DNA of 64,000 bases from Bacteroidota bacterium (GCA_023387375.1 JAEWIE010000019.1:124001-188000); one strand, 5' to 3'; positions 53,475 through 62,605 are shown, numbered from the stretch's first letter. The notes: generated by a model from the sequence alone, not told the origin. Numbers and translations are program-made.

Positions 53475-54755
53475 TTACGATTTAAACTTACTAATTGCCT
53501 CTAATGTTTTTTCTAGTTCTTCTTCTTTAATCGCATCGGAGATAAACCAGGTTTCAAACCCACTTGGAGGTAAGTAAATACCCTGGCTTAATAGATGGTG
53601 AAAGAATTCATTGAACATGGCGTGATTTGCCTCCGCTGCCTGATCAAAATCTTTCACTTGTGAAGTTTCAAAGAACAGGGACATCATTGAGCCTTTGCGG
53701 TTTATACGATGAGAGATTCCTTTTTCATTTAAAATAATGGAAATTTCACGATCTAAAATCTCAGTGGTACGGTTAATTCTTGAATAGAACTCACTATCTT
53801 CCAAAATTTGTTCTAAAGTCACTAAGCCTGCTCTCATTGCCAAAGGATTCCCACTCAAAGTACCCGCCTGATAGACCGCTCCTTTCGGTGCAAGATGATC
53901 CATAATTTTATTCGGTCCTGCAAAGGCGCCCACTGGCATTCCACCCCCAATCACTTTTCCAAAAGTCACTAAGTCTGCACGAACTCCAAAGGTCTCTTGT
54001 GCTCCTCCAAACGCAAGACGAAAACCTGTCATTACTTCATCGAAAATTAAAAGTGCGCCGTGCGCGTCGCAAAGCTCTCTAAGAGCTTGCAAAAAATTGT
54101 CTTCCGGGAGAACACATCCCATATTTCCGGCAACCGGTTCAATAATGATAGCCGCAATCTCACTTCCTTCATTTTCAAAGATTGATTTCACCCCTTCCAA
54201 ATCATTATACTTCGCAAGTAGAGTGTCTTTTGCGGTGCCTTTCGTTACTCCTGGTGAATTTGGATTCCCGAACGTAGCGGCCCCACTTCCTGCTTTAATT
54301 AAGAAGGAATCAGAATGACCATGGTAACAGCCCTCAAATTTCACAATTTTGTCTCTCCCTGTATATCCTCGAGCTAACCTGACAGCACTCATACATGCCT
54401 CAGTCCCTGAGGAAACCATACGAACTTGGTCTATATGGGGTACTTTGGAGACAATTAATTTTGCAATTTGAGTTTCAAGTTCGGTTGGAGTTCCAAAAGA
54501 AAAACCACTTTCTGCCTGCTTTTGAATTGCTTCTAAAACTTTAGGATGGGTATGCCCTAGAATTGCAGGCCCCCATGAATTGATATAATCAATATAAACG
54601 CGGTTGTCTTCGTCGGTTAAATAGGCCCCCTTCGCGGACTTCATAAAAACAGGTACTCCTCCTACGGACTTAAAAGCGCGCACAGGTGAATTCACTCCTC
54701 CTGGAATGTATTTTTTAGCCTCATCGAAGAGTGCAGAACTTCTTTGGTATAGCAT
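53475..54755 (-). CDS. hemL: Glutamate-1-semialdehyde 2,1-aminomutase
   Basis: A 426-residue PLP enzyme that forms 5-aminolevulinate in the C5 heme pathway. PLP lysine Lys267 is in VTFGKVIGGGMPVGAFAG, and LIFDEVMTGFR is the PLP-Asp motif. The presence of hemL implies that ALA is made from glutamyl-tRNA. The stop is 2 nt from the stop of the convergent DUF2752 gene. Confidence 0.94.
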   Translation of the reverse strand: MLYQRSSALFDEAKKYIPGGVNSPVRAFKSVGGVPVFMKSAKGAYLTDEDNRVYIDYINSWGPAILGHTHPKVLEAIQKQAESGFSFGTPTELETQIAKLIVSKVPHIDQVRMVSSGTEACMSAVRLARGYTGRDKIVKFEGCYHGHSDSFLIKAGSGAATFGNPNSPGVTKGTAKDTLLAKYNDLEGVKSIFENEGSEIAAIIIEPVAGNMGCVLPEDNFLQALRELCDAHGALLIFDEVMTGFRLAFGGAQETFGVRADLVTFGKVIGGGMPVGAFAGPNKIMDHLAPKGAVYQAGTLSGNPLAMRAGLVTLEQILEDSEFYSRINRTTEILDREISIILNEKGISHRINRKGSMMSLFFETSQVKDFDQAAEANHAMFNEFFHHLLSQGIYLPPSGFETWFISDAIKEEELEKTLEAISKFKS

Positions 54756-54800
54756 AATAATTCAATTTGAGAACGAAAAAAAATCTTCGTTCAAGGTGTG

Positions 54801-54808
54801 CAAATTTA
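54801..54808 (-). promoter_or_regulatory. -7 promoter element upstream of hemL
   Basis: On the minus strand TAAATTTG is an exact TAnnTTTG match, 45 nt before the hemL ATG, in the gap after the glucosaminidase gene. hemL may thus have its own promoter. Confidence 0.45.
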
Positions 54809-54825
54809 CGAAATTAGAAGGAGAC

Positions 54826-55875
54826 TTAACGCCTTGGCTTACGCTTTTGAAGATAAATCAGTTGCCCTACACGGGGCTGTTCACCGTAAGACATTCGATT
54901 TTTAGCATAAAGTTGGGAAAGCTTCACACCAAATTTCTGAGCGATGTCATGCATGGTGTCCCCTACTTGTGCTTCGTAGGTAGCGACGAGCGCTTTGGAA
55001 GATTTAGCTTCTAAGAACAGAACATCATTTTTCTGAAGTTCTGGACTAGAAAGTTCATTCCATTTCATGATCTGCTTCTCCCCAATATTAAACTTTTTGC
55101 TGATATAGGCCACCGTAGTGGGCGCAGGAATAATAATAAATTTCTTTCCAGAATTAGGATGACTTTTAATGAGAATTCCTTGCAGGAGTTCTGCCGCCGA
55201 ATGCATCTTTTGAATATCCTCTACTCGTTGCGCATAGGAAACCTGTTTGTAAGGCACCGTAAGGGTAACAGGCTTCGCTTTCGCATTGGTTTGATCCAAT
55301 TGCGCCATGAAGATTTTATCCTCTCGAAGTTCCGGATACAGCTTTAGAATCGTAAAATAAGTCTCTTTAGAATTGGTACGATCAAATTCATACAATTTCA
55401 ATTTTTCAATCTTATCAATTAAGATATAGGCATACCTAGGATTCGTTGCATATCCCGCTTTTTTAAGTCCATGAGCCCAAGCTTTGTAATCATACATGTC
55501 TAGGGTGAAAAGATTCTGATAGTACTTCCTAAACCTCAAAAATTTAGAATGGTCTTCATAGGATTCGCGTGGGTCTTCATAAACACGAAAACATTCGTTT
55601 GGCGCATCGTCCGTATGAGACATGGTCTTCCCCGTCCATTCTTCCTTGCATTTAATTCCAAAATGATTGTTGCCCAGTTGCGCGAGACGACTTTGACCTC
55701 CACCCGTCTCCAATAAACCCTGAGCAAGGGTAATCGAAGCCGGAATTTGATACTTTTCCATTTCTTCCACTGCATAAGGAGCAAATTTTTGAATGTACTG
55801 ATCTTCTGTTTTCCAATTTTGAGCACTCAAAAAAGAAATCATTAAAAGTGTAAAAGCAGCAAAGCTCTTTTTCAT
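54826..55875 (-). CDS. Glucosaminidase with LysM domains
   Basis: A 349-residue exported protein with a signal peptide (cut near LSAQ). The N-terminal GH73-like glucosaminidase domain has probable catalytic Glu56 in AQGLLETGGGQSRLA and the NNHFGIKC motif. Two LysM-like repeats follow at about 235-285 and 300-345 for peptidoglycan binding. It probably cleaves the glycan backbone during wall remodelling. It lies 7 nt after the ACC-deaminase-like gene. Confidence 0.87.
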   Translation of the reverse strand: MKKSFAAFTLLMISFLSAQNWKTEDQYIQKFAPYAVEEMEKYQIPASITLAQGLLETGGGQSRLAQLGNNHFGIKCKEEWTGKTMSHTDDAPNECFRVYEDPRESYEDHSKFLRFRKYYQNLFTLDMYDYKAWAHGLKKAGYATNPRYAYILIDKIEKLKLYEFDRTNSKETYFTILKLYPELREDKIFMAQLDQTNAKAKPVTLTVPYKQVSYAQRVEDIQKMHSAAELLQGILIKSHPNSGKKFIIIPAPTTVAYISKKFNIGEKQIMKWNELSSPELQKNDVLFLEAKSSKALVATYEAQVGDTMHDIAQKFGVKLSQLYAKNRMSYGEQPRVGQLIYLQKRKPRR

Positions 55876-55882
55876 GTCTTAT

Positions 55883-56821
55883 CTATTTAGAATAAATTTG
55901 TTCTCTATTTTCATCTAGGGGCTTAATTAACGTTCTGCCCTTTGATTCTAAAAATTGATTTGCCCCTGCGATTCCTTGCAGTCCCCCGGTATGAATCGCT
56001 AATATTTTCGCTCCTTTTGGAAAATAATCTTGCTCTATCAACCTAATTAAACTTTGCATCATTTTTCCCATATAAATGGGATCTAGGGCCACCGCGAACT
56101 GACTTGAAAATGCATTCAAAAACTCAATAAGTTCATGAGACATTTTCCCATACCCAGCTTCTGCAGCGTCGAGTAATTCAAAATTCTCTCTTCCCGATAG
56201 TCTTCTTATGATACCCTCCAAACGTGCATCTTTGACTACCTTAAATCCCAGAACTTTTTGATTGGGTGCCGCATATTTGGATAGCCCTGCGAGGGTTCCA
56301 CCCGTTGCTACGGGTGCACAAATATAATCAAAACTTTGAGTTTCAGCTCCTAGGACATGTTTAAAGCCTTCGATCGCCAACTCACTTGTCCCCCCTTCCG
56401 GAATTAAAATTGCATTTTTCGCAAATGCCTTCACGAGTTGCTCAATTTGTTCTTTCTCGCGGTATACCTCTCTTGATACAAAACTGAATTCCATTCCATT
56501 TTGGTGGGCAAAACGAAGTGTTGGGTTTTGCATCCAACTTTCTTTTAGCTCCTCACCACGTACAATCCCGTGCGTGGCAAAGCCAAAGCGTTTTCCCATT
56601 GCAGAAAAGGCGGCAATATGATTGGAATAGGCACCTCCAAAAGTATAGAGTATGGGCTTTTTCGCTTCGTTTTCCAGTAAAGTTTTGATGGGATAAAAAA
56701 GCTTCCAGAATTTATTCCCTGAAATCTCAGGATCGATCTGATCCTCTCTCTTCAAATAGAGATGCACCAGTTCACTAATCGGAAGCTCAACAATGGGAGT
56801 CGTAGTCAAGGGAAGTTCCAT
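55883..56821 (-). CDS. ACC deaminase/D-cysteine desulfhydrase family enzyme
   Basis: A 312-residue PLP enzyme. PLP lysine Lys37 lies in SGNKFWKL; TFGGAYSNHIAAFSAMG and the glycine loop VATGGTLAGLS complete the fold II signature. The family includes ACC deaminase and D-cysteine desulfhydrase, and the activity cannot be assigned by eye. The start is the ATG at 56821 (MELPLTT), 8 nt after an exact -7 element; a longer frame to 56887 would span the promoter. Confidence 0.83.
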   Translation of the reverse strand: MELPLTTTPIVELPISELVHLYLKREDQIDPEISGNKFWKLFYPIKTLLENEAKKPILYTFGGAYSNHIAAFSAMGKRFGFATHGIVRGEELKESWMQNPTLRFAHQNGMEFSFVSREVYREKEQIEQLVKAFAKNAILIPEGGTSELAIEGFKHVLGAETQSFDYICAPVATGGTLAGLSKYAAPNQKVLGFKVVKDARLEGIIRRLSGRENFELLDAAEAGYGKMSHELIEFLNAFSSQFAVALDPIYMGKMMQSLIRLIEQDYFPKGAKILAIHTGGLQGIAGANQFLESKGRTLIKPLDENREQIYSK

Positions 56822-56829
56822 ATTGCGAT

Positions 56830-56837
56830 CAAAATTA
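56830..56837 (-). promoter_or_regulatory. -7 promoter element of the ACC-deaminase-like operon
   Basis: On the minus strand TAATTTTG is an exact TAnnTTTG match, 8 nt before the ATG at 56821, so the message would have almost no leader. Confidence 0.5.
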
Positions 56838-56995
56838 AAACATTTCTTGCAACTTCTTCCCATTTTGCATGCAGAATTCAAAGGCACATACGCTTACAGC
56901 CTCTCTTTAAAAGGCTATAAAAATTTGAGAAAACTAAATAATGCCTCTTATTTAAAGCTAAGATTTTAATATCTTCGCCAGCAAAATAACACGAG

Positions 56996-57493
56996 GTGGG
57001 CGAAAAAGAGCAAATCTTTTCCAAATTAATAAAAGACAATCAAGGCTTGATTATCAAAGTCTCACGCCTCTATACAAACTCCTTAGAAGATGAAGAAGAT
57101 CTTTTCCAAGAAATTGTGTTACAATTATGGAGAAGCTACGACACATTTAAAGGACAAAGTAAAATTTCGACATGGATGTATCGTGTCGCTTTGAATACGG
57201 CGATTACCCTTTTTCGAAAGAAAAAGAAATCACCCAAGACAGATGAACTCATGGAACACCACCAAAGAGATTATCTCGAGGACGACAACGATGAGAAACA
57301 ATCTCAGATTGCGCTTCTCTATAAAGTAATTAAGTTACTTCCAAGAGTAGAAAGAGCCATTGTTGTGATGTATCTGGACGACCAACCTTACCGAGAAATT
57401 GCGGAAACCTTAGGTATCTCCGAAGTAAACGCTCGAGTGAAAATGAACCGTCTAAAAAAGACACTTAAAGAATTGATGGAAAAGCATGCCTGA
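56996..57493 (+). CDS. ECF-type RNA polymerase sigma factor
   Basis: A 165-residue sigma factor with region 2 (DEEDLFQEIVLQLWRSYDTF, STWMYRVALN) and region 4 (LPRVERAIVVMYLDDQPYREIAETLGISE as two adjacent parts). It starts at a GTG; TATCTTCG lies 18 nt upstream. It overlaps the membrane-protein gene by 8 nt, a usual arrangement for a sigma/anti-sigma pair. The signal is unknown. Confidence 0.88.
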   Translation: MGEKEQIFSKLIKDNQGLIIKVSRLYTNSLEDEEDLFQEIVLQLWRSYDTFKGQSKISTWMYRVALNTAITLFRKKKKSPKTDELMEHHQRDYLEDDNDEKQSQIALLYKVIKLLPRVERAIVVMYLDDQPYREIAETLGISEVNARVKMNRLKKTLKELMEKHA

Positions 57494-58163
57494 ATTTGAT
57501 CTAGATAGCTTGAAGGAGCAGTGGCAGTCACAGCCCACTGCAGAAAAATACGGAGCGCCAGAAATCCTTGAAATGCTCAATAAGAAGTCACGCAATTACG
57601 TGAAGTATATTTATTATATAAGCATTGCAGAATTCACTCTTTTTATTGCAATCGCACTCTATTACCTTCTAAGCGGAGACGATTTAGGAGATTTCATGAA
57701 AACCGTTGGAAAATTAGGAATCGAACACCCGGAACACTACCGCCAAATTTTCTCGGTGCTGTACACCGTAATAAAGATATCGAGCCTTTTAGTGAGTTTT
57801 TTCTTTGTGGTGCGTTTTTATCGAGCTTACAAAAAAATCAAGGTGGAAGAAAATCTAAAAAAGTTTATTCTTCAGATAGTTTCCTTTCGAAAAACGGTGA
57901 ATTTATTCATTTTAGTCAACATTGTTCTAATTGTACTATTTATGGGGATAATTATTACATTCCTCTTTGCTCTTATATACCAAGAAAGTGTTCAAATCGA
58001 CAACCCTACACTTTATGGACTTGCCACTGGATTAATTGTCTCAACTATACTGAGTGTCGTGTTTATCTGGGGGTACTACCGTCTTGTATACGGTATTTTA
58101 ATGGGCCGTTTAGGAAGAAACTTAAAACAACTTCAGCAGATTGAAAATACAAACGAAAGTTAA
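57486..58163 (+). CDS. Membrane protein, candidate anti-sigma partner
   Basis: A 225-residue protein with a cytoplasmic N-terminus (FDLDSLKEQWQSQ, about 35 residues) and four membrane helices (about 41-62, 90-112, 136-160, 175-200). It overlaps the ECF sigma gene by 8 nt. The N-terminus could bind the sigma factor, but no known anti-sigma domain was recognised. The role is inferred from context. Confidence 0.7.
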   Translation: MPEFDLDSLKEQWQSQPTAEKYGAPEILEMLNKKSRNYVKYIYYISIAEFTLFIAIALYYLLSGDDLGDFMKTVGKLGIEHPEHYRQIFSVLYTVIKISSLLVSFFFVVRFYRAYKKIKVEENLKKFILQIVSFRKTVNLFILVNIVLIVLFMGIIITFLFALIYQESVQIDNPTLYGLATGLIVSTILSVVFIWGYYRLVYGILMGRLGRNLKQLQQIENTNES

Positions 58164-58195
58164 ATGAGGCGTACTTTATAAAGTACGCCTCATTT
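58162..58195. terminator. Bidirectional terminator between sigma operon and rpoN
   Basis: A perfect 34-nt palindrome with A-run and T-run ends, overlapping the stop codon of the membrane protein gene and facing the rpoN stop at 58233. Confidence 0.85.
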
Positions 58196-58232
58196 AATTT
58201 TGGTTACAAAATTTTGAATTGACAAAAGAAGT

Positions 58233-59711
58233 CTATAATTCTTTTCTTAATCTGGCCACTGGAATACTTAACTGTTCACGATACTTCGCAATCGTTCTAC
58301 GAGCAATATTATATCCCTTTTCTTTTAACAAACCAACCAAAGCATCATCTGTGTATGGTTTTCTTTTGTTCTCTTTGTCAATCACCTCTTGCAAGTGCAT
58401 TTTAATCTCTTTGGTTGAAACCTCTTCACCATCGTCATTGGTTAAGGAATCTGAGAAGAGATCTTTCAGATAGACAATGCCATTGGGCGTATCTGCATAT
58501 TTACTTTTTACCACCCTCGAAATCGTCGAGATATCAAACCCTGTGATGTCCGCAACATCCTTCAAAATCATAGGTTTCAGAGACTTATCGTCTCCCGTTA
58601 AAAAGTATTCTTTTTGCAATTTCACAATCGCAGTAATGGTTTGAAGAAGCGTATTTTGCCTTTGGTTAATGGCATCAATGTACCATTTTGCGGCATCTAG
58701 CTTCTGTTTAATAAAAAGTGCAGCCTGCTTGTGTTCACTCGACGTTTTGTCGTGTGAATAGGTGGATAGAATCTCCTTGTATTCATCAGAGACTCTTAGC
58801 GTAGGTGCATTTTTACTATTAAGCAATGGAACGACTTCGTATTTGCCTTTGGATTTTTCCTTGATCTGAATTACAAAATCAGGAATGATTTCTTGGTTGA
58901 TAGTGATGGTTTGCGTATCGAAGTTCCCACCCACTTTTGGAGATAGTTTAGATATTTCCTCTAATGCATCCTTAAGATCCTCTTCGTCCACATCATACTT
59001 CTGCATGATCTTGCTATAATGCTTATTGGTAAGTGCATCAAACTGATTGCGAAGAATGTTAGCGGCCAAACTAACCGTTTTATCGCGCGTGATTTTCTTT
59101 TCAATTTGAAGCAGCAGACATTCCTGCAAGCTTCGCGCTGCCACACCTGGAGGATCTAATTTTTGCAAATAGTTCTCCAAGATGTTTTCAACTTCTTCTT
59201 TGGTCGTGTAGATCCCTTGAGAAAAGGCTAAATCGTCAACAATCGCTTTAAGCTCACGTCTTAAATAACCGTCGGTATCAAGGTTGCCAATGATGTATTC
59301 CGCAATTTTCAACTCATCCTCCCCAATATTAATAAGTCGAATCTGTTCGATTAAATAATCATAAAGAGTTTGTCCTTCCGTAAGTAGGCTTTCATTGTCA
59401 AAGTCTTCATCGTCCGCTGAATAATTACTAGAAGCAGTCTTATAAGAAGGTTCATCGTCAAAAAGATATTCATCTACATCAAAGTCTGTATCGATGGATT
59501 CGGTTCCCTCCTCTTCAAACTCTGAATTCTCCTCAAAATCGTCCCCTTCCTTTTCCTCTTCACTTGTCCTTTCAAGGGCCGGATTTTCCTCCAACTCTCG
59601 TTCTAACTCTTCTTCGAATTCAAGCGTATGAAGCTGGATCAGTTTCATCAATTGAATTTGTTGAGGAGCCAGTTTCTGGCCTAGTTTGAGTTGTAAATTT
59701 TGTTTTAACAT
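58233..59711 (-). CDS. rpoN: RNA polymerase sigma-54 factor
   Basis: A 492-residue sigma-54. Region I is LKQNLQLKLGQKLAPQQIQL, an acidic region II follows (about 48-110), then the core-binding and HTH regions, and the RpoN box ARRTIAKYRE (470-479) near the C-terminus. It is downstream of asnS in the same direction, a conserved order in Bacteroidota; an exact -7 element TATTTTTG (rc of 59728-59735) suggests an extra promoter. Confidence 0.95.
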   Translation of the reverse strand: MLKQNLQLKLGQKLAPQQIQLMKLIQLHTLEFEEELERELEENPALERTSEEEKEGDDFEENSEFEEEGTESIDTDFDVDEYLFDDEPSYKTASSNYSADDEDFDNESLLTEGQTLYDYLIEQIRLINIGEDELKIAEYIIGNLDTDGYLRRELKAIVDDLAFSQGIYTTKEEVENILENYLQKLDPPGVAARSLQECLLLQIEKKITRDKTVSLAANILRNQFDALTNKHYSKIMQKYDVDEEDLKDALEEISKLSPKVGGNFDTQTITINQEIIPDFVIQIKEKSKGKYEVVPLLNSKNAPTLRVSDEYKEILSTYSHDKTSSEHKQAALFIKQKLDAAKWYIDAINQRQNTLLQTITAIVKLQKEYFLTGDDKSLKPMILKDVADITGFDISTISRVVKSKYADTPNGIVYLKDLFSDSLTNDDGEEVSTKEIKMHLQEVIDKENKRKPYTDDALVGLLKEKGYNIARRTIAKYREQLSIPVARLRKEL

Positions 59712-59789
59712 ATATCAGTTCGAGCTACAAAAATAACGGCTTTTCTATCGGGGAAATTTATAGGTTAACCGAAATTTTTTATTCAATTA

Positions 59790-61241
59790 TTAAAATTCTG
59801 CATTTTTTGGAGTTCTTGGGAACGGAATCACATCTCTAATATTTGTCATTCCCGTTACAAACAACACAAGTCTTTCTAGACCTAGTCCAAATCCTGCGTG
59901 AGGCACGGATCCAAACTTGCGGGTATCAAGATACCAATAAAGCTCTTGTTGATCCACATCCATTTCCTCCATCTTTTTCTTAAGTATCTCTAGACGTTCC
60001 TCTCTTTGGGAACCTCCAATGATCTCCCCAATGCCTGGGAATAGAACATCCATGGCAGATACTGTTTTATCGTCTTCATTCAGACGCATATAGAACGCTT
60101 TGATTTCTTTTGGATAATCAAAAAGCACCACGGGACATCCAAAATGCTTTTCCACTAAATAACGTTCGTGCTCACTTTTTAAATCGGCACCCCATCCCTC
60201 GACTGGGTATTGGAATTTGCCTTTCTTATTCTCTTTTGAGTTAAGTAGAATTTCAATGGCTTCGGTATAAGAAACTCTTTTGAATCTCTTTTCAATTACT
60301 TTTTCTAGCTTCTCAATGAGTCCTTCTTTTGCGCGATCTTTTTCAGGTTTTTGCTTTTGCTCTTCTGAAAAACGTTTGTCTAGAAATGCTAAGTCTTCTT
60401 TGCAGTTATCTAGTACATACTGTATCACATATTTGAGGAAATCTTCCGCTAAATCAATATTGTCTTCAAGGTTGTTGAATGCCACCTCAGGTTCGACCAT
60501 CCAAAATTCGGCTAAATGTCGAGTCGTATTGGAATTTTCCGCTCTAAAGGTAGGTCCAAATGTGTACACACGACCTAGTCCCATCATCGCTGTTTCCGCC
60601 TCAAGCTGGCCAGAAACGGTAAGTGAAGTCTTACGACCAAAAAAGTCTTGTTCAAAATCAACCTGACCTGAATCGTCTTTTGGAATGTCGTTTAAATCAA
60701 ACGCAGTAACTCCAAACATTTCTCCCGCTCCTTCGGCGTCTGCACCCGTAATAATTGGGGTATTAATGTAACTAAACTGATTTCTATTGAAATAGTCGTG
60801 TATTGCAAAACTCACCGCACTTCTTACTCTAAACACTGCGCTAAACAAATTAGTTCTAAATCGTAAATGCGCCTCTTCTCTTAATTTTTCAAGGGAATGC
60901 TTTTTCGGCTGTAGAATTGTTTTTTGTAGTTCCTCATAGAAATTATCGCCTAAAATTTCAATTTTTTTAGCGATTAGCTCTACACTTTGACCCGCTCCCT
61001 GGCTTTCCACGATCTCTCCTGTAATCTTAAGAGAAGATCCAATATTTATGTTCTTAATCAACTCCTCGCTGAACCCTTGTTCCGGGTTCACCACGATTTG
61101 TAAATTATTAAGTGTTGAACCGTCATTTAATGCGATAAAGCGATTAGAACGAAAAGCTTTAACCCAGCCGTATACGGTAAGGTCATGGTGAAGTACTTTC
61201 TTGTACTCTTGTAAAATGTCGTTTAGGGTACTCTTTTTCAT
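59790..61241 (-). CDS. asnS: Asparaginyl-tRNA synthetase
   Basis: A 483-residue class IIb synthetase. An OB-fold anticodon-binding domain (VYGWVKAFRSNRFIALNDGS) precedes the catalytic core with FRAENSNTTRHLAEFWMVEPE (motif 2, split) and GFGLGLERLVLFVTGM (motif 3). The start is the ATG at 61241 (MKKSTLND); the longer frame is unsupported. The exact -7 element TACCTTTG lies 18 nt upstream. Confidence 0.95.
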   Translation of the reverse strand: MKKSTLNDILQEYKKVLHHDLTVYGWVKAFRSNRFIALNDGSTLNNLQIVVNPEQGFSEELIKNINIGSSLKITGEIVESQGAGQSVELIAKKIEILGDNFYEELQKTILQPKKHSLEKLREEAHLRFRTNLFSAVFRVRSAVSFAIHDYFNRNQFSYINTPIITGADAEGAGEMFGVTAFDLNDIPKDDSGQVDFEQDFFGRKTSLTVSGQLEAETAMMGLGRVYTFGPTFRAENSNTTRHLAEFWMVEPEVAFNNLEDNIDLAEDFLKYVIQYVLDNCKEDLAFLDKRFSEEQKQKPEKDRAKEGLIEKLEKVIEKRFKRVSYTEAIEILLNSKENKKGKFQYPVEGWGADLKSEHERYLVEKHFGCPVVLFDYPKEIKAFYMRLNEDDKTVSAMDVLFPGIGEIIGGSQREERLEILKKKMEEMDVDQQELYWYLDTRKFGSVPHAGFGLGLERLVLFVTGMTNIRDVIPFPRTPKNAEF

Positions 61242-61259
61242 AGATACATCTGTAGAAGA

Positions 61260-61267
61260 CAAAGGTA
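61260..61267 (-). promoter_or_regulatory. -7 promoter element of asnS
   Basis: On the minus strand TACCTTTG is an exact TAnnTTTG match, 18 nt before the asnS ATG. Confidence 0.55.
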
Positions 61268-61399
61268 CTAAAAATTGGCTTAATTTTTGATAGAGGCAAA
61301 AAAAATCCATCCTCAAAAAAGCCATAGCGGAAGATTAATTCACTTCGTTATAGATTTAGGAACGATCGTCCAGGAGCGATTATTAGCTGCCTGAATTCT

Positions 61400-61732
61400 C
61401 TATCGTTTTCGAAACTTATAAAAACTCCAAAATTTGCGACTCTTTAGATAAGTCATATCTTCCTGCATCGCGTACGCTTCTCTTTCAAAAGAAATACATC
61501 TATAGGCTAAAGAACCATTCTTTACTTTAAAAAACCAATAATAATACTCAACCACATACCATAGGTAAAAGAAAACGACAAGAAGTTCTACTTGCTGGCG
61601 TAAATGGATTCGTTCATGGTTAAGCAGAACCGAATCTTCTAAATCCTGCGTGGAGCGCAAAATCACAAATGGATATAGCGTGATGCCGTTTATTTTTGTA
61701 TTTTTGAGAAGTGATGAACAGACCAAAACCAT
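61400..61732 (-). CDS. Mini HExxH membrane protein, unknown function
   Basis: A 110-residue protein with HERIH (39-43), a following membrane helix (about 47-68) and a downstream SFEREAY with Glu83/Glu85. This order (HExxH, helix, Glu) resembles the core of M56/BlaR1-type zinc peptidases, but the protein is much shorter. A functional protease is possible but unproven. The exact -7 element TAGTTTTG lies 4 nt before its ATG. Confidence 0.7.
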   Translation of the reverse strand: MVLVCSSLLKNTKINGITLYPFVILRSTQDLEDSVLLNHERIHLRQQVELLVVFFYLWYVVEYYYWFFKVKNGSLAYRCISFEREAYAMQEDMTYLKSRKFWSFYKFRKR

Positions 61733-61736
61733 AGTT

Positions 61737-61744
61737 CAAAACTA
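61737..61744 (-). promoter_or_regulatory. -7 promoter element 4 nt before the mini HExxH gene
   Basis: On the minus strand TAGTTTTG matches TAnnTTTG exactly; AACT separates it from the ATG at 61732. Confidence 0.55.
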
Positions 61745-61775
61745 ATCAAAAAAAATGTAGTTTAAAATTTAACTT

Positions 61776-61964
61776 ATGCCCCGTCTACCCATCAAAGAAA
61801 ATGAAGACTATTATTACAACGAGCAAGGATACAGGGTTTTCACGGAAAACTACCACCTAAAAAGAGGGTATTGCTGCAAAAATGGATGCAAGCATTGCCC
61901 TTATGGCTACGACAAGAAAACAGATACTTTTAAAAAAAACCAAGATAAAAATAAATCAAAATGA
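61776..61964 (+). CDS. DUF5522-like small Cys-rich protein
   Basis: A 62-residue protein with a Cys cluster CCKNGCKHCPYGYD (Cys33, Cys34, Cys38, Cys41), which matches the DUF5522 family and could bind a metal or Fe-S centre. The tail is lysine-rich. Its stop overlaps the DUF4136 gene by 4 nt. Confidence 0.82.
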   Translation: MPRLPIKENEDYYYNEQGYRVFTENYHLKRGYCCKNGCKHCPYGYDKKTDTFKKNQDKNKSK

Positions 61965-62488
61965 AAAAATACGCATTCCTTTTATTCATCGTGGCGAGTT
62001 TTGTAGCGGTCTCTTGTAGCCCCTTCCAAGTTCGCTCTGATTATGCAGAAAATACCAATTTCAATCAGTACCGCACCTATCAACTTCGAATTCAAGATTT
62101 GAAATTAAACGACATTGACAAAGACCGAGTTTTGAATGAAATCTCTAAGCAACTTCAAAACAAAGGGCTTATGCCTGCGCAAAACCCAGAACTGATTGTG
62201 AATATAAAGGCGAGACATAAAAATGTAAACGACATCCAAACCTCAAGTCCATACGGTATGTACGGCTGGGGAAGCCCTTGGGGCTGGGGCTTTGGAATGC
62301 AAAGAACATGGGCTACCAACTACAATCGCGGCGGACTTGTCATTGATCTAATCGATGCAAAAACGCAGAGATTGGTTTGGCAAGGAATCGGTGATGGAAT
62401 CTCCGTAGACTCTCCTAAGCAAAAGCAAAAACAAATTCCAGAAATCATTGAAGAAATGATGGCAAATTATCCACCGAAAGCAAATTAA
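61961..62488 (+). CDS. DUF4136 lipoprotein
   Basis: A 175-residue lipoprotein (lipobox AVSC, Cys19) of the DUF4136 family: DYAENTNFNQYRTYQL near the N-terminus, NPELIVNIKARHKN in the middle and LVIDLIDAKTQRLVWQG near the end. A Gly/Trp/Tyr-rich insert lies at about 100-119. Function unknown; likely outer-membrane associated. Confidence 0.85.
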   Translation: MKKYAFLLFIVASFVAVSCSPFQVRSDYAENTNFNQYRTYQLRIQDLKLNDIDKDRVLNEISKQLQNKGLMPAQNPELIVNIKARHKNVNDIQTSSPYGMYGWGSPWGWGFGMQRTWATNYNRGGLVIDLIDAKTQRLVWQGIGDGISVDSPKQKQKQIPEIIEEMMANYPPKAN

Positions 62489-62507
62489 TTTGCGGAACAT
62501 TTACGCT

Positions 62508-62546
62508 AAAATCAACGTTGCCCGACGCAACGTTGATTTTTTTTGC
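62508..62546 (+). terminator. Terminator after the DUF4136 gene
   Basis: A perfect 14-bp stem (62508-62521 with 62527-62540) followed by a run of T. Confidence 0.9.
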
Positions 62547-62605
62547 CTTGCCACTTTGGTGCGGAAAATAAATAGGCGCAAAGTAGACTAGCCGTCTTTT
62601 ATCCA

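Noticed and set aside
54706..55014. Plus-strand frame across the hemL start and the glucosaminidase end
   Set aside because: It lies antisense to two well supported genes and has no recognisable features.
56822..56887. Longer N-terminus for the ACC-deaminase-like enzyme
   Set aside because: An exact -7 element lies inside it, 8 nt before the ATG at 56821, and the added residues have no family match.
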